17,391 bases of DNA from JAFGJQ01 sp964586145. Its GTDB lineage: Bacteria > Planctomycetota > Phycisphaerae > UBA1845. The stretch lies in assembly GCA_964586145.1 (NCBI GenBank), contig CAZPHH010000097.1, forward strand, positions 1 through 17,391. The letters run 5' to 3'. Of the stretch, positions 7,361 through 14,349 are shown piece after piece. The position numbers and the translations under genes are program-made. Under the pieces are notes generated by a model. It was not told where the DNA came from. It saw only the letters and a list, made by a program, of their open reading frames with translations, and did no database searches. Positions within the stretch are counted from its first letter, which is position 1; each line of letters starts with the position of its first letter.

Positions 7361-8797
7361 TCAGAAACTCCACGTCATGCCCACCAGGAAGTACGTCCGG
7401 GTCGTCCGGTCGCTGAACGCGTCGCCGGGGAAGAAGAGCCCGTACCGCGTCGTCCACATCAGGTCCGGCGTGATCTCCCAGTTCGCAAAGTAGTCCATCT
7501 CCCAGCCGAGGTATCCGCTCTGCTGGTCGGCGGTCGGGTCGGAGACCGCCGCCTCACGCCGGCTCTTATGGTACAGGAACCAGTTGGTGCCCAGCTCCAG
7601 CCGGTACAGCAGCGGCTTGTCCTTGACCGGGCAGAACGATGTCCCCGCCCGCCAGATATGCACGTTGCCCAGTTGCGGCGCGAACGACAACCCCGTGTCG
7701 CGGAAGCCGAACCCGTTGAACCCCCGGTCCACCGGATCGCGCAGCCGGTTGCCGCCGGCCGAGTCTGTGGGGCTGCCCACCCGGTCGGGATCGCCGGAGG
7801 CGAACATGTACTCCAGCGAGGCCCGCGGTTCCATCGGGGTGTCGAACAGGTACTCCAACTGGGCGTCAAACGCCCAGGCCTTGATGACGCTGTCCGTGCA
7901 GACCCGCCGGCCGTTGTGGCCGCGTCCGCTCTCGTACACCCACTCCGTGGAGTACCACAGGTTGCGGACCAGCTCGCCCTGCGAGCCGAGGCCGACGTAG
8001 AACGAGTCGTAGTCGAACTCACGTCCCAGGGCCCAGAACGTGTCCTGGTTGTGATCGCGCTGCCACAGCACGTAGGCGAACGGCTCGTGCTGCCGGATGC
8101 CCAGGTACCGGACCTGCGCGGCGAAGAACGCCCGGTCCGATTCGGTGATCGGACGCGACCGGTCGAAGTCCGGCGTGCTCTTCACGCTCTGCCCGACCAG
8201 CCCGGTGATCTCGAAGTCATGAAGGTTGGCCACGACCCGCACGTGGTCCATCGGCGTCCAGAGCGCGTAGCCGGTGCCCAGCTTCACCAGGTCGCGTCCC
8301 ACCTTCAGCCGGAAGTTGGAGTCGAGGGTCTGGTTGCGGTAGGTCTTCAGCGCGCGGGCCAGGTTGAACTCGTAGTACCCGCGCTCGAGGTTCATGCCTT
8401 CCCAGTCGTTGTCTTTTCCGCCGTAGGAGTCGCCCGAGTTGAAGTCGAGATAGCTCAGCAGGCCGCGGGCGTAGAACTCGTGCGCCCCTCCATCCAGCGT
8501 CAGCCGCGACCAGACGCGCAGATCGTTTCGCCGATACGTGCGCGAGCTGTTGATCCCGTCGTCCCAGAGGAACAGATGGAAGCTGTACCAGCCGCCGTAC
8601 TCGAATCCCACGCGGCGCGCGACCGGGGCCTCCTGCTCGGCGCGTTCCCAGATATCTCGCGTGACCTGCTGCTGTTGCTGGATGAACGTGTCCGGTTCCC
8701 GCCCGCGCGGCGTCTGCGCCCGCGCGACCGTCGTCACCGTCGCCAGGACGAGTACCCACGCACCCGCGATCCGAATCGTCTGACGTGATCCACCCAT
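7361..8797 (-). CDS. Outer-membrane beta-barrel protein, alginate-export (AlgE)-like
   Basis: This is a 478-residue exported protein. The ATG at 8797 is preferred because AGGTG lies 9 bases upstream; the GTG at 8809 is part of that ribosome-binding site. The signal peptide ends in VARAQ. A short Gln-rich segment (QQQQQ) follows, then from about residue 60 a long run of alternating aromatic/hydrophobic strands: FEYGGWYSFHLFLWDDG, RNDLRVWSRLTLDGG, FRLKVGRDLVKLGTGYALW, LEYLFDTPMEPRASLEYMFA. The chain ends with TYFLVGMTWSF, a terminal beta strand with C-terminal Phe as expected for BAM-inserted barrels. The VGRD/GTGYALW region recalls the alginate export family, where the barrel exports anionic polysaccharide. 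It is first in an operon with a lipoprotein and a FecR protein. The barrel is firm; the alginate link is a family resemblance and no alginate synthesis genes are nearby. Confidence 0.78.
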   Translation of the reverse strand: MGGSRQTIRIAGAWVLVLATVTTVARAQTPRGREPDTFIQQQQQVTRDIWERAEQEAPVARRVGFEYGGWYSFHLFLWDDGINSSRTYRRNDLRVWSRLTLDGGAHEFYARGLLSYLDFNSGDSYGGKDNDWEGMNLERGYYEFNLARALKTYRNQTLDSNFRLKVGRDLVKLGTGYALWTPMDHVRVVANLHDFEITGLVGQSVKSTPDFDRSRPITESDRAFFAAQVRYLGIRQHEPFAYVLWQRDHNQDTFWALGREFDYDSFYVGLGSQGELVRNLWYSTEWVYESGRGHNGRRVCTDSVIKAWAFDAQLEYLFDTPMEPRASLEYMFASGDPDRVGSPTDSAGGNRLRDPVDRGFNGFGFRDTGLSFAPQLGNVHIWRAGTSFCPVKDKPLLYRLELGTNWFLYHKSRREAAVSDPTADQQSGYLGWEMDYFANWEITPDLMWTTRYGLFFPGDAFSDRTTRTYFLVGMTWSF

Positions 8798-8881
8798 GTC
8801 TGACCGCACCTGGCCCTTCGGCCTGATGGCAGCATGGTGATCTCGATCGATGGAACAATCAAGTCGTTACCGGCCCGTCCC

Positions 8882-8923
8882 AAAAAAATGGGCCCCGCGC
8901 TTCTCGGGGAAGAAGCACGGGGC
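8882..8923 (-). terminator. Intrinsic terminator (minus strand)
   Basis: On the minus strand GCCCCGTGCTTCT pairs with AGAAGCGCGGGGC around a short loop, with one mismatch in 13 bp, and is followed by CCA and seven T residues. This is a textbook rho-independent terminator. It lies 205 bp downstream of the ubiB-like stop and 85 bp upstream of the porin start. It may therefore end the ubiB transcript, act as an attenuator in the porin leader, or end a short RNA started at 8956-8984. Confidence 0.8.
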
Positions 8924-8955
8924 TGTTGAAAGGGGACACGACAGCTTCCATGATC

Positions 8956-8984
8956 TTTATAGAATCATTCGGCCCCGGAATCAA
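8956..8984 (-). promoter_or_regulatory. Sigma70-like promoter, TTGATT-17 bp-TATAAA (minus strand)
   Basis: The -35 box TTGATT (8979-8984) and -10 box TATAAA (8956-8961) are separated by exactly 17 bases. Just upstream of the -35 is an A-rich stretch (GAAACCATGAAAAAACAC) like an UP element. The start site would be near 8949. The next gene on this strand is the porin, 150 bp away, with a terminator in between. Confidence 0.55.
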
Positions 8985-9127
8985 GTGTTTTTTCATGGTT
9001 TCTTCTAGCCAAATGCCCAAAATTCCTTCCCCGAATGCCGCGGCACGCCACCGGCAGCCCGTGATATATCGGGTGTTGGGATATCGGGACACATCATCCG
9101 GTGGGCCCGAGTATGTTCACATCTGAA

Positions 9128-10825
9128 CTACCGCAGTCGGCCGCTGCGGAAGATGGCCCAGACCAGCACCAGTCCGAGTGCCCCCGCGATCAGGTACCCC
9201 ACCACCCCGAGCAGTCGCAGGGGAATGCCATACGGCAGTTCGCCGGTCGTGCTGATGACCACCGAACTGCCCACGATGATGGCGGCAATCAGGATCGACA
9301 TCGCCAGCCGGTTGCTGGACTGGTCCAGCTCGGTCGTCAGACGCTCCAGGTTCTCGTGGCGGACCTTCATCTCCCAGGTTCCGCGCGAGAACTGCCTCAG
9401 TATGGCTTTAATTTGCCCCGGGGCCGAACGGAGGACGCCCAGGACCTGCCACAATGCCAGGCCGGCGCCTTTGGCGAGCTTCGCGGGGTTCAGCCGGTCG
9501 AACACCATCCGCCGCATCCGCGGCTTGAGCAGGGCGATGAGGTTGAGTTCCGGGTCCAGCCGCATGGCCACGCCGCTGACGGTGGCCAGCGCCTTGACCA
9601 GCATCATGACGTTCGTCGGGACGGACACGTCGTTGGCCCGGATGATGTCGGTCGCCTCGCTGAAGACCACCGAGAGATCCAGCCGCTTGAGCGGCAGCCC
9701 GTAGTACTTGTCCAGCAGCAACCGGATGGCGCGCGAAAGCCGCGCCCGGTCGGTGTCGGGTCCGAGGGAGTCCAGATCGTCCAGCACCTCCACAATCATT
9801 TCGCAATCGCGATTCACCACGCCAAGGATCAGCAGCAGGAAGAGCGTGGACTGCTCGTCCGTCAGCACGCCCACCTGGCCGAAGTCGATGAGCCCCACGG
9901 TGTCAGGCGGGCTGACCAGGATGTTGCCCGGATGCGGATCGGCGTGAAACACACCGACCTCGAAGAACTGCTTGAGGTACGCCTCGGCCAGCCGCGTGGC
10001 CAGCGACTTGCGGTCAATACTGACATCGCCGTCGCTGAGCAGCGCGTCCAGGTTCCGGCCGGTCAGCTTTTCGAGGGTCAGTACGCGGGGTCCGGTAAGG
10101 TCCCAGCGGACCATGGGCACGCAGACGCCTTTCTGATCGGCGAGCGCGTTGCCGATGCGGGCGGTGGCCGACGCCTCGCTGATGAAGTCCATCTCGCGGC
10201 GCAGCGTTTCCGCCAGCTCCTGCACAAGCTGACGCGGGCGGTAGGAGCGCAGCTCGGGCAGCAGGTACTCGGCCGTCTCGGCGAACCAGTTGAGGATGTG
10301 CATGTCCAGGGCGACGGTGCGTTCGATGTCCGGGCGGCGCACCTTCACCACCACGTCCATGCCGTCGAGCGTGGTGGCGCCGTAAACCTGCCCGATAGAG
10401 CCGCATGCAAAGGGCGACTCTTCCATATCCCGGAACGCCTTTGTCACGGGCATATCGAGTTCGTCCTCGATGATGCGGCGGGCGATGGCCGTGTCGAACG
10501 GCGCCACCTGGTCCTGCAGGCCGCGCAGTTCGTGAATGGTCTCCAGCGGAATCAGGTCGGGCCGCGTGGTGAGCGTCTGGGCGAGCTTGACAAAGGTGGG
10601 GCCCAGCTCTTCGCAGACGCGAGCGAGCCGGCGCCCGATGGCCGCGGCGCTGGACGGCATGGGCTCGTCCTTCGGTCGGCGTCCTCGCGTACCCAGCAGG
10701 GAGACATACCGGCCAAGGTTCAAGCGGTCGACCACGTGTCCGAACCCGTGCTGCGTGAGCACGCGCACGATGTGTTGGAGACGGTTGAGGCTTCGGACGC
10801 TGCGCGTGAGTTGAAATGGTGTCAT
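9128..10825 (-). CDS. UbiB/AarF (ABC1/ADCK) family atypical kinase-like ATPase
   Basis: This 565-residue protein has the UbiB family architecture. LGPTFVKLAQTLTTRPDLIP (71-93) is the KxGQ-type N-terminal extension. SPFACGSIGQVYGA (137-150) is the loop that replaces the glycine-rich loop. Catalytic Lys is in VVVKVRRP (K161), the ExD motif in REMDFISEA (E211, D213), FHADPHPGNIL holds D296 and N301, and LIDFGQVG the DFG-like D314. Two C-terminal transmembrane helices (about 505-525 and 535-559) place it at the inner membrane. Family members support quinone synthesis or lipid handling through ATPase rather than protein-kinase activity; if this is a menaquinone organism the role is not ubiquinone synthesis. 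KxGQ reads KLAQ, and the usual AAAS loop reads ACGS. AGGACGGGG precedes the ATG by a few bases. It is a single gene, transcribed away from the PEP-CTERM region. Confidence 0.9.
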   Translation of the reverse strand: MTPFQLTRSVRSLNRLQHIVRVLTQHGFGHVVDRLNLGRYVSLLGTRGRRPKDEPMPSSAAAIGRRLARVCEELGPTFVKLAQTLTTRPDLIPLETIHELRGLQDQVAPFDTAIARRIIEDELDMPVTKAFRDMEESPFACGSIGQVYGATTLDGMDVVVKVRRPDIERTVALDMHILNWFAETAEYLLPELRSYRPRQLVQELAETLRREMDFISEASATARIGNALADQKGVCVPMVRWDLTGPRVLTLEKLTGRNLDALLSDGDVSIDRKSLATRLAEAYLKQFFEVGVFHADPHPGNILVSPPDTVGLIDFGQVGVLTDEQSTLFLLLILGVVNRDCEMIVEVLDDLDSLGPDTDRARLSRAIRLLLDKYYGLPLKRLDLSVVFSEATDIIRANDVSVPTNVMMLVKALATVSGVAMRLDPELNLIALLKPRMRRMVFDRLNPAKLAKGAGLALWQVLGVLRSAPGQIKAILRQFSRGTWEMKVRHENLERLTTELDQSSNRLAMSILIAAIIVGSSVVISTTGELPYGIPLRLLGVVGYLIAGALGLVLVWAIFRSGRLR

Positions 10826-11518
10826 GGGCCCCGTCCTGTTGCGCTGCTGCGGCGGAGCGAAATCGGATCTGCGGCCCGAGCCGGGCTCGGGGACGGCTGG
10901 ATCTGCGCTCCGCGAGCGTCAGCATAGCGGATTAGGGGACGGGCGGGAACGCGACGGGCGCGGCAAAGAGCGCAGAAGAGTCAGCAGTACTGGAACCGTC
11001 GGATTTTGTTCGGGTATGTTATTTGGCTTAACTGCTTTTTTCGCAATGAATTGCCGAGACCCCATCCAGGCACATAGGGTCGTGACCTCATCGGTTTTCT
11101 TCTCGCGAGAGGGGTCGGTAGATTTACGGATGTTTCACGCTTTTTTCATGATTTCCGGCTTGCGTTGCGGGCGGTGGTTCGGGTACAAAATACGAGGAGG
11201 AGAAGGAGGCCCGGCGGGAGAAAAGGTTGCCACTTCCGCGTTTCGTTCCCACCCGGCCGACTTTCTTCTCGGACGTTCATCGGAATGGCCGGTGATCGCG
11301 GGGAGAGAGATCGTTACAGGAATGCTGTAGAACTGCCGACGATGCGCACAACTTGGCTCGGTAGGGAGCGGGTTATGGGGCATGGTCTGTAGTGTGGATA
11401 TGAAGTATCGGTAGCTTGACCGAAGGGGCAGGTTTCGCTACCATTGAACACGAAGAGCACAGAATACGCGCAACCTCACTTGTTTCGTGCTCTCCAGGGC
11501 TCCGAAGGAGGATTCCAC
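10826..11518. other. 693-bp divergent intergenic region; regulatory, no gene called
   Basis: This region separates the minus-strand kinase gene from the plus-strand exported-protein gene. The segment of about 10990-11190 is AT-rich relative to the genome, with two GCTTTTTTC runs and a TCTCGCGAGA palindrome at 11101-11110. A possible weak plus-strand promoter (TTGCGT, 18 bp, TACAAA) lies near 11160-11190, and a better one at 11416-11444. Open frames at 11135-11392 on both strands lack recognisable protein features and are not called. Confidence 0.5.
11416..11444 (+). promoter_or_regulatory. Sigma70-like promoter TTGACC-17 bp-TACCAT
   Basis: The -35 TTGACC (11416-11421) and -10 TACCAT (11439-11444) have optimal 17-base spacing and lie 75 bases before the ATG of the exported protein. 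The boxes are nested within an inverted repeat, GGTAGC at 11410-11415 and GCTACC at 11437-11442, which could be an operator. In the predicted 5' leader AGAGCAC (11454-11460) can pair with GTGCTCT (11487-11493) just ahead of the ribosome-binding site. Confidence 0.5.
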
Positions 11519-12781
11519 ATGAAGAAAGTTCTTATGATGGCTGCTTTTGCGGTGCTGGTCACGGGTGTGGCCAACGCCGGCGACGTCGCGCTGAGCTTGG
11601 TAAACGCCGGCGGCGCGTCTTCGGATTCGATTGGCGAGGGTACGGCAACGTACACCCTCGAGGTGCGGGGGACCGCCGATCTGGGCGGTCTGGCGCTGTT
11701 CGGATTTGATTTCGACGGTCCGGTTCCGCTGGCCAATGACCAGTTCACCACCACGCTGTCGTCGTTCGTGAAGGACGCGGGTCTGACCAACCCGGCGGGC
11801 TTCGGCGGCACCCTGAGCGGCGGCACGCTGCTTCAGGTCGGCGGTGGCCAGAACACCATCGGCTACACTGGCACCAGCCCGAGCTATCCGACGGGCACCG
11901 TCGTGACGGGCATCGGTCTGACCGAAGAGACCCTCGCCACGATCGTGCTGGACACCTCGGCCCTGACCGAGGCCGGCTCGCCCTACACGTTCCAGATTTC
12001 GAACGGGTTTGCGAACCTGATCGACCCGGCCTCCCAGCCTTCGGCCCCGCCGTACACCGTTTCGGCGGCGACCATGCTGGCCGGCTCCCCGACCTTCACG
12101 CTGAGCGTCACCTCCGGCGATACCATCCCGCCGCAGTTGACGGAAGTGAAGAGCCGGAAGAACCACGGAGCATTGCTGGGCGACCTTGACATCGCGATTC
12201 CGTTGGGTCTGCAGACCGGTAACCGGCACATCATCGAGTTCCGGCAGCACTCGGCGACGACGCTGATTCTGTCGTTCGACGAGCCGCTGCTGCCGGCGAC
12301 CGTCATTCCGGCGAACTTCCAGGTGTGCGGCCTGAACAGCACGCCGGGCAGCCCGGCCACGGCGACGCTGGACGGCACCGGCCAGATCGTGACGTTGACG
12401 TATGCGAACGGTGCGATCCCGAACGGCCAGGCCAACAACTCGCCGGGCGACGTGTATGTGCTGCAGGTGCTCCCCGGTGTTACGGATTTGGCTGGCAACC
12501 CGATTGACCCGAGTTACGACAAGGTCTACTTCGCCGCGTCGTTTGGCAACGTGGCGAAAGCCGTGAACGTTGCGTGGGCGAACGTCAACCCGGCCGACCG
12601 TAACGAAATCGCGATCAATTACAGCACCGCGCCGACGGCGGAGTTGGCCTTGAAGTATGACGTGGTCATTCAGCCGCCTGCCGCGAATGCGGGCAAGATC
12701 AACCCCAACGACGCGAACCAGGTGGCACTGAGCTACTCGGCGACGGCGTTGGATCGCGTGAACCTGCCGGTCTGTCCGTGA
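11519..12781 (+). CDS. Exported protein with cohesin-like N-terminal region and SbsA-like Ig domain
   Basis: This 420-residue protein starts at the ATG after a strong AAGGAGG ribosome-binding site 7 bases upstream. A clear Sec signal peptide is present (MKKVLMMAAFAVLVTGVANA, cleavage before GDVAL). Residues of about 20-190 are beta-rich and resemble the cohesin-like modules common in planctomycete PEP-CTERM-type proteins (STYTLEV-like strands, GGLALFGFDFDGP, TLATIVLDTSAL). Residues of about 200-340 look like an SbsA-type Ig-like domain: PPQLTEV, ATTLILSFDEPL, VVTLTYANG and the family's typical end VTDLAGNPID. The C-terminal part holds two copies of a short motif, NPADRNEIAINYS and NPNDANQVALSYS, about 38 residues apart. 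There is no PEP-CTERM tail; the chain ends in PVCP. It is probably a secreted or surface structural protein. A hairpin lies 28 bp after the stop. The substrate or partner is unknown. Confidence 0.75.
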   Translation: MKKVLMMAAFAVLVTGVANAGDVALSLVNAGGASSDSIGEGTATYTLEVRGTADLGGLALFGFDFDGPVPLANDQFTTTLSSFVKDAGLTNPAGFGGTLSGGTLLQVGGGQNTIGYTGTSPSYPTGTVVTGIGLTEETLATIVLDTSALTEAGSPYTFQISNGFANLIDPASQPSAPPYTVSAATMLAGSPTFTLSVTSGDTIPPQLTEVKSRKNHGALLGDLDIAIPLGLQTGNRHIIEFRQHSATTLILSFDEPLLPATVIPANFQVCGLNSTPGSPATATLDGTGQIVTLTYANGAIPNGQANNSPGDVYVLQVLPGVTDLAGNPIDPSYDKVYFAASFGNVAKAVNVAWANVNPADRNEIAINYSTAPTAELALKYDVVIQPPAANAGKINPNDANQVALSYSATALDRVNLPVCP

Positions 12782-12808
12782 GGGCAGGCTGAGGAATAGT
12801 TGCCGCAC

Positions 12809-12834
12809 GGGTGCCGGGACGTATCCCGGCACCC
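12809..12834. terminator. Perfect 11-bp hairpin after the Ig-domain gene
   Basis: GGGTGCCGGGA, loop CGTA, TCCCGGCACCC form a perfect stem 28 bp after the stop. There is no T tract (AAACCGG follows), so it may be a factor-dependent terminator or an mRNA-stabilising 3' structure. It allows read-through to the next gene 125 bp on. Confidence 0.55.
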
Positions 12835-12958
12835 AAACCGGCCTTTGAGAAGAGGTTTCGGTAATCGAGAGTTTCATGGTCCGAAGGCCCCAGTGATTTC
12901 GCCATAGCCACGAAGGAGGGCGAAGGGCCGCAGAGGAAAGAAAGAGGAGGAGTACACT

Positions 12959-13537
12959 ATGAAGAAGCTGTTGGCAATGTTTCTGGTTCTGGGCATGGCC
13001 ACCACCGCGTTCGGTGCTGGCATTGAGCTTCGTTTCGGCGGTGGCGTCGTCGGCAATGAAGTGACGTTGATGCCGTCTGAAACGGTCGCGATCGAGGTTT
13101 TCCTCAGCAATGCTGAAGACGGCTGGGGATTCGGCGCGTGGGGCTGGGACGCTGTGACCACCCCTCCGGAAGTTGTGCCGTTCGAAATCGTGGAGGCGAT
13201 TCCGGGACCGTCGGTCTATCTGGCGACTTGGGCGCCGGCCGAGCCGGGGCCTGGCATCAATCTCAACGACTTGGGCGTTTCGATCGTCGCTCCGTCCTAC
13301 GTGTATGCGCCTCCGGGAGACCACGTCCTTATGACGCTGATTCTCCACTGCGCGAACCCCGGTACGACGACGATCATCACGTTTGACACCCTGCAGGGCA
13401 GTGCGGCGATCCAGAAGCCAGACTTCTCGCCCTATGCTCTGACTTGGGCGTCCGAGCTGATCATCCACCAGATTCCGGAGCCGGCGTCCCTGGCGCTGCT
13501 GGCCCTCGGTGGTCTGGCCCTGATCCGTCGTCGCTAA
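12959..13537 (+). CDS. PEP-CTERM sorting-domain protein
   Basis: This 192-residue exported protein has an AGGAGG ribosome-binding site about 7 bases before the ATG. The signal peptide is MKKLLAMFLVLGMATTAFGA. The middle part is a beta-rich, cohesin-like domain (VGNEVTLMPSETVAIEVFLSN, VLMTLILHCANPGTTTIITFD). The C-terminus is a complete PEP-CTERM signal: IPEPASLALL, a hydrophobic Gly/Leu-rich helix and a terminal IRRR cluster. Such tails are recognised and removed by an exosortase, which delivers the protein to the surface or an exopolysaccharide matrix. No exosortase is in this window, so it must be elsewhere. It follows another MKK-signal exported protein in the same direction with a 177-bp gap, and a strong terminator lies 66 bp downstream. 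The sorting signal is secure; the passenger domain function is unknown. Confidence 0.9.
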   Translation: MKKLLAMFLVLGMATTAFGAGIELRFGGGVVGNEVTLMPSETVAIEVFLSNAEDGWGFGAWGWDAVTTPPEVVPFEIVEAIPGPSVYLATWAPAEPGPGINLNDLGVSIVAPSYVYAPPGDHVLMTLILHCANPGTTTIITFDTLQGSAAIQKPDFSPYALTWASELIIHQIPEPASLALLALGGLALIRRR

Positions 13538-13603
13538 GAAGCGGCATCGGCTCGGGCACTGCAGGAGGCATCACGCCTCCGACAGAACCAGAGGAATGAA
13601 GAA

Positions 13604-13640
13604 GCGGGGTCGGTCCTACTGGGCCGGCCCCGCTGTTTTC
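13604..13640 (+). terminator. Intrinsic terminator after the PEP-CTERM gene
   Basis: GCGGGGTCGGTCC pairs with GGGCCGGCCCCGC (13 bp with two G-T wobbles) around a TACT loop and is followed by TGTTTTCGT. A smaller GGAGGC/GCCTCC hairpin sits at 13564-13580. The 8-bp repeat array begins three bases after this terminator. Confidence 0.8.
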
Positions 13641-13642
13641 GT

Positions 13643-13722
13643 AGGGATCCAGGGATCCAGGGATCCAGGGATCCAGGGATCGAGGGATCAAGGGACCGAG
13701 GGATCGAGGGATCGAGGGGACG
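13643..13722. repeat. 8-bp tandem repeat array (AGGGATCC/AGGGATCG)
   Basis: Nine octamers run from 13643 to 13714: four AGGGATCC, then AGGGATCG, AGGGATCA, AGGGACCG and two AGGGATCG. A degenerate AGGGGACG follows. The unit shares AGGGA(C/T) with the purH array at 113-200, and both arrays follow a hairpin within about 10 bases. The gradient from identical units at the 5' end to diverged units at the 3' end suggests recent expansion from the 5' side. Confidence 0.95.
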
Positions 13723-13748
13723 GGGCGCAAGGGTCGAGGGCCGGTGGA

Positions 13749-13808
13749 TGTGGGACCGGCTTTCTCGGCATCCCGGCGCGCCGGGACCTGCGGAGACCAG
13801 CCGGTCTT
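13749..13808. repeat. Composite nested palindrome (GACCGGCT outer arms, GC-rich inner palindrome)
   Basis: The outer arms GACCGGCT (13754-13761) and AGCCGGTC (13799-13806) are perfect complements, with a second paired step CTC/GAG inside. The centre is the perfect 16-bp palindrome TCCCGGCGCGCCGGGA (13771-13786). The left flank TGTGGGACCGGCTTTCTCG and right flank CCTGCGGAGACCAGCCGGTC recur at 17028-17078 around a different inner hairpin. It behaves as a dispersed REP-like element. Confidence 0.85.
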
Positions 13809-13937
13809 GGCTGCTTCGGGCCTTGCTCCACCAGTTTCTCGGTTCCTCCTTGCGTTTGCTTGCACAACGACGAGTCTGCTATCTAATGTGACAGTTATGC
13901 GGGTCCCCGTTGGCGTTTGTGGAGACAAGCGATGAGT

Positions 13938-14344
13938 GGGTTGGCTTCGGCCGACCGCGGGTGTTTGAGCGGTCATTCGGCCGGAGCCGTGTGGTCGGCT
14001 TCAGCCGACCGCTGGCTGTCAGGTGGTCATCCGGGCGGAGCCGTGTGGTCCGGCTTCAGTCAACCGCGGCTGTTTGGGTGGCTATGCGGCTGGAACCATG
14101 TGGTCGGCTACAGTCGACCGCTGGCTGTCAGGTGGTCATCCCCGGCCGGAGCCGTGTGGTCCGGCGTCAGTCGACCGCGGCTGTTTGGGTGGCTATGCGG
14201 CTGGAACCATGTGGTCGGCTACAGTCGACCGCTGGCTGTCAGGTGGTCATCCCCGGCCGGAGCCGTGTGGTCCGGCGTCAGTCGACCGCGGCTGTTTGGG
14301 TGGCTATGCGGCTGGAACCATGTGGTCGGCTTCAGCCGACCGGC
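13938..14344. repeat. 111-bp tandem array built of alternating 55/56-bp palindromic half-units
   Basis: Half-units begin at 13989, 14043, 14098, 14154, 14209, 14265 and 14320 (last truncated), with a degenerate half-unit from about 13938. They alternate between two types, one containing GCTGGCTGTCAGGTGGTCAT and one containing CGGCTGTTTGGGTGGCTATG. The 111-bp pair 14098-14208 is repeated exactly at 14209-14319. Each half-unit has a core like GGTCGGCTNCAGNCGACC; at 13993-14010 and 14324-14341 it is a perfect GGTCGGCT-TC-AGCCGACC hairpin. Because 111 is divisible by 3, open frames persist across the array in several frames, but no ribosome-binding site or protein family supports a gene. Confidence 0.92.
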
Positions 14345-14349
14345 CAGTG

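Larger units (their letters stand above)
8798..9127. other. 330-bp region between ubiB-like gene and porin operon: promoter, terminator, leader
   Basis: This gap is clearly more AT-rich than its surroundings. It holds a sigma70-like promoter (8956-8984) and, about 30 bases after the predicted start site, a strong intrinsic terminator (8882-8923), both on the minus strand. Two CCCGATAT motifs occur on the minus strand in 9066-9095. A small minus-strand open frame (8859-8996, starting MKKHLIP) covers both elements and is not called. Confidence 0.6.

Noticed and set aside
8859..9092. Small minus-strand frame including MKKHLIPGPNDSIKI
   Set aside because: It overlaps a convincing promoter and an intrinsic terminator, has a poor ribosome-binding site and no recognisable protein features.
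11135..11392. Short open frames on both strands between the kinase and exported-protein genes
   Set aside because: Composition is Arg/Pro/Gly-rich as expected of noncoding GC-rich DNA, and there is no family resemblance or good start signal.
13643..14344. CRISPR array
   Set aside because: The repeats are either 8-bp direct tandems without spacers or contiguous 55/56-bp half-units. There are no unique spacers of constant length and no cas genes.
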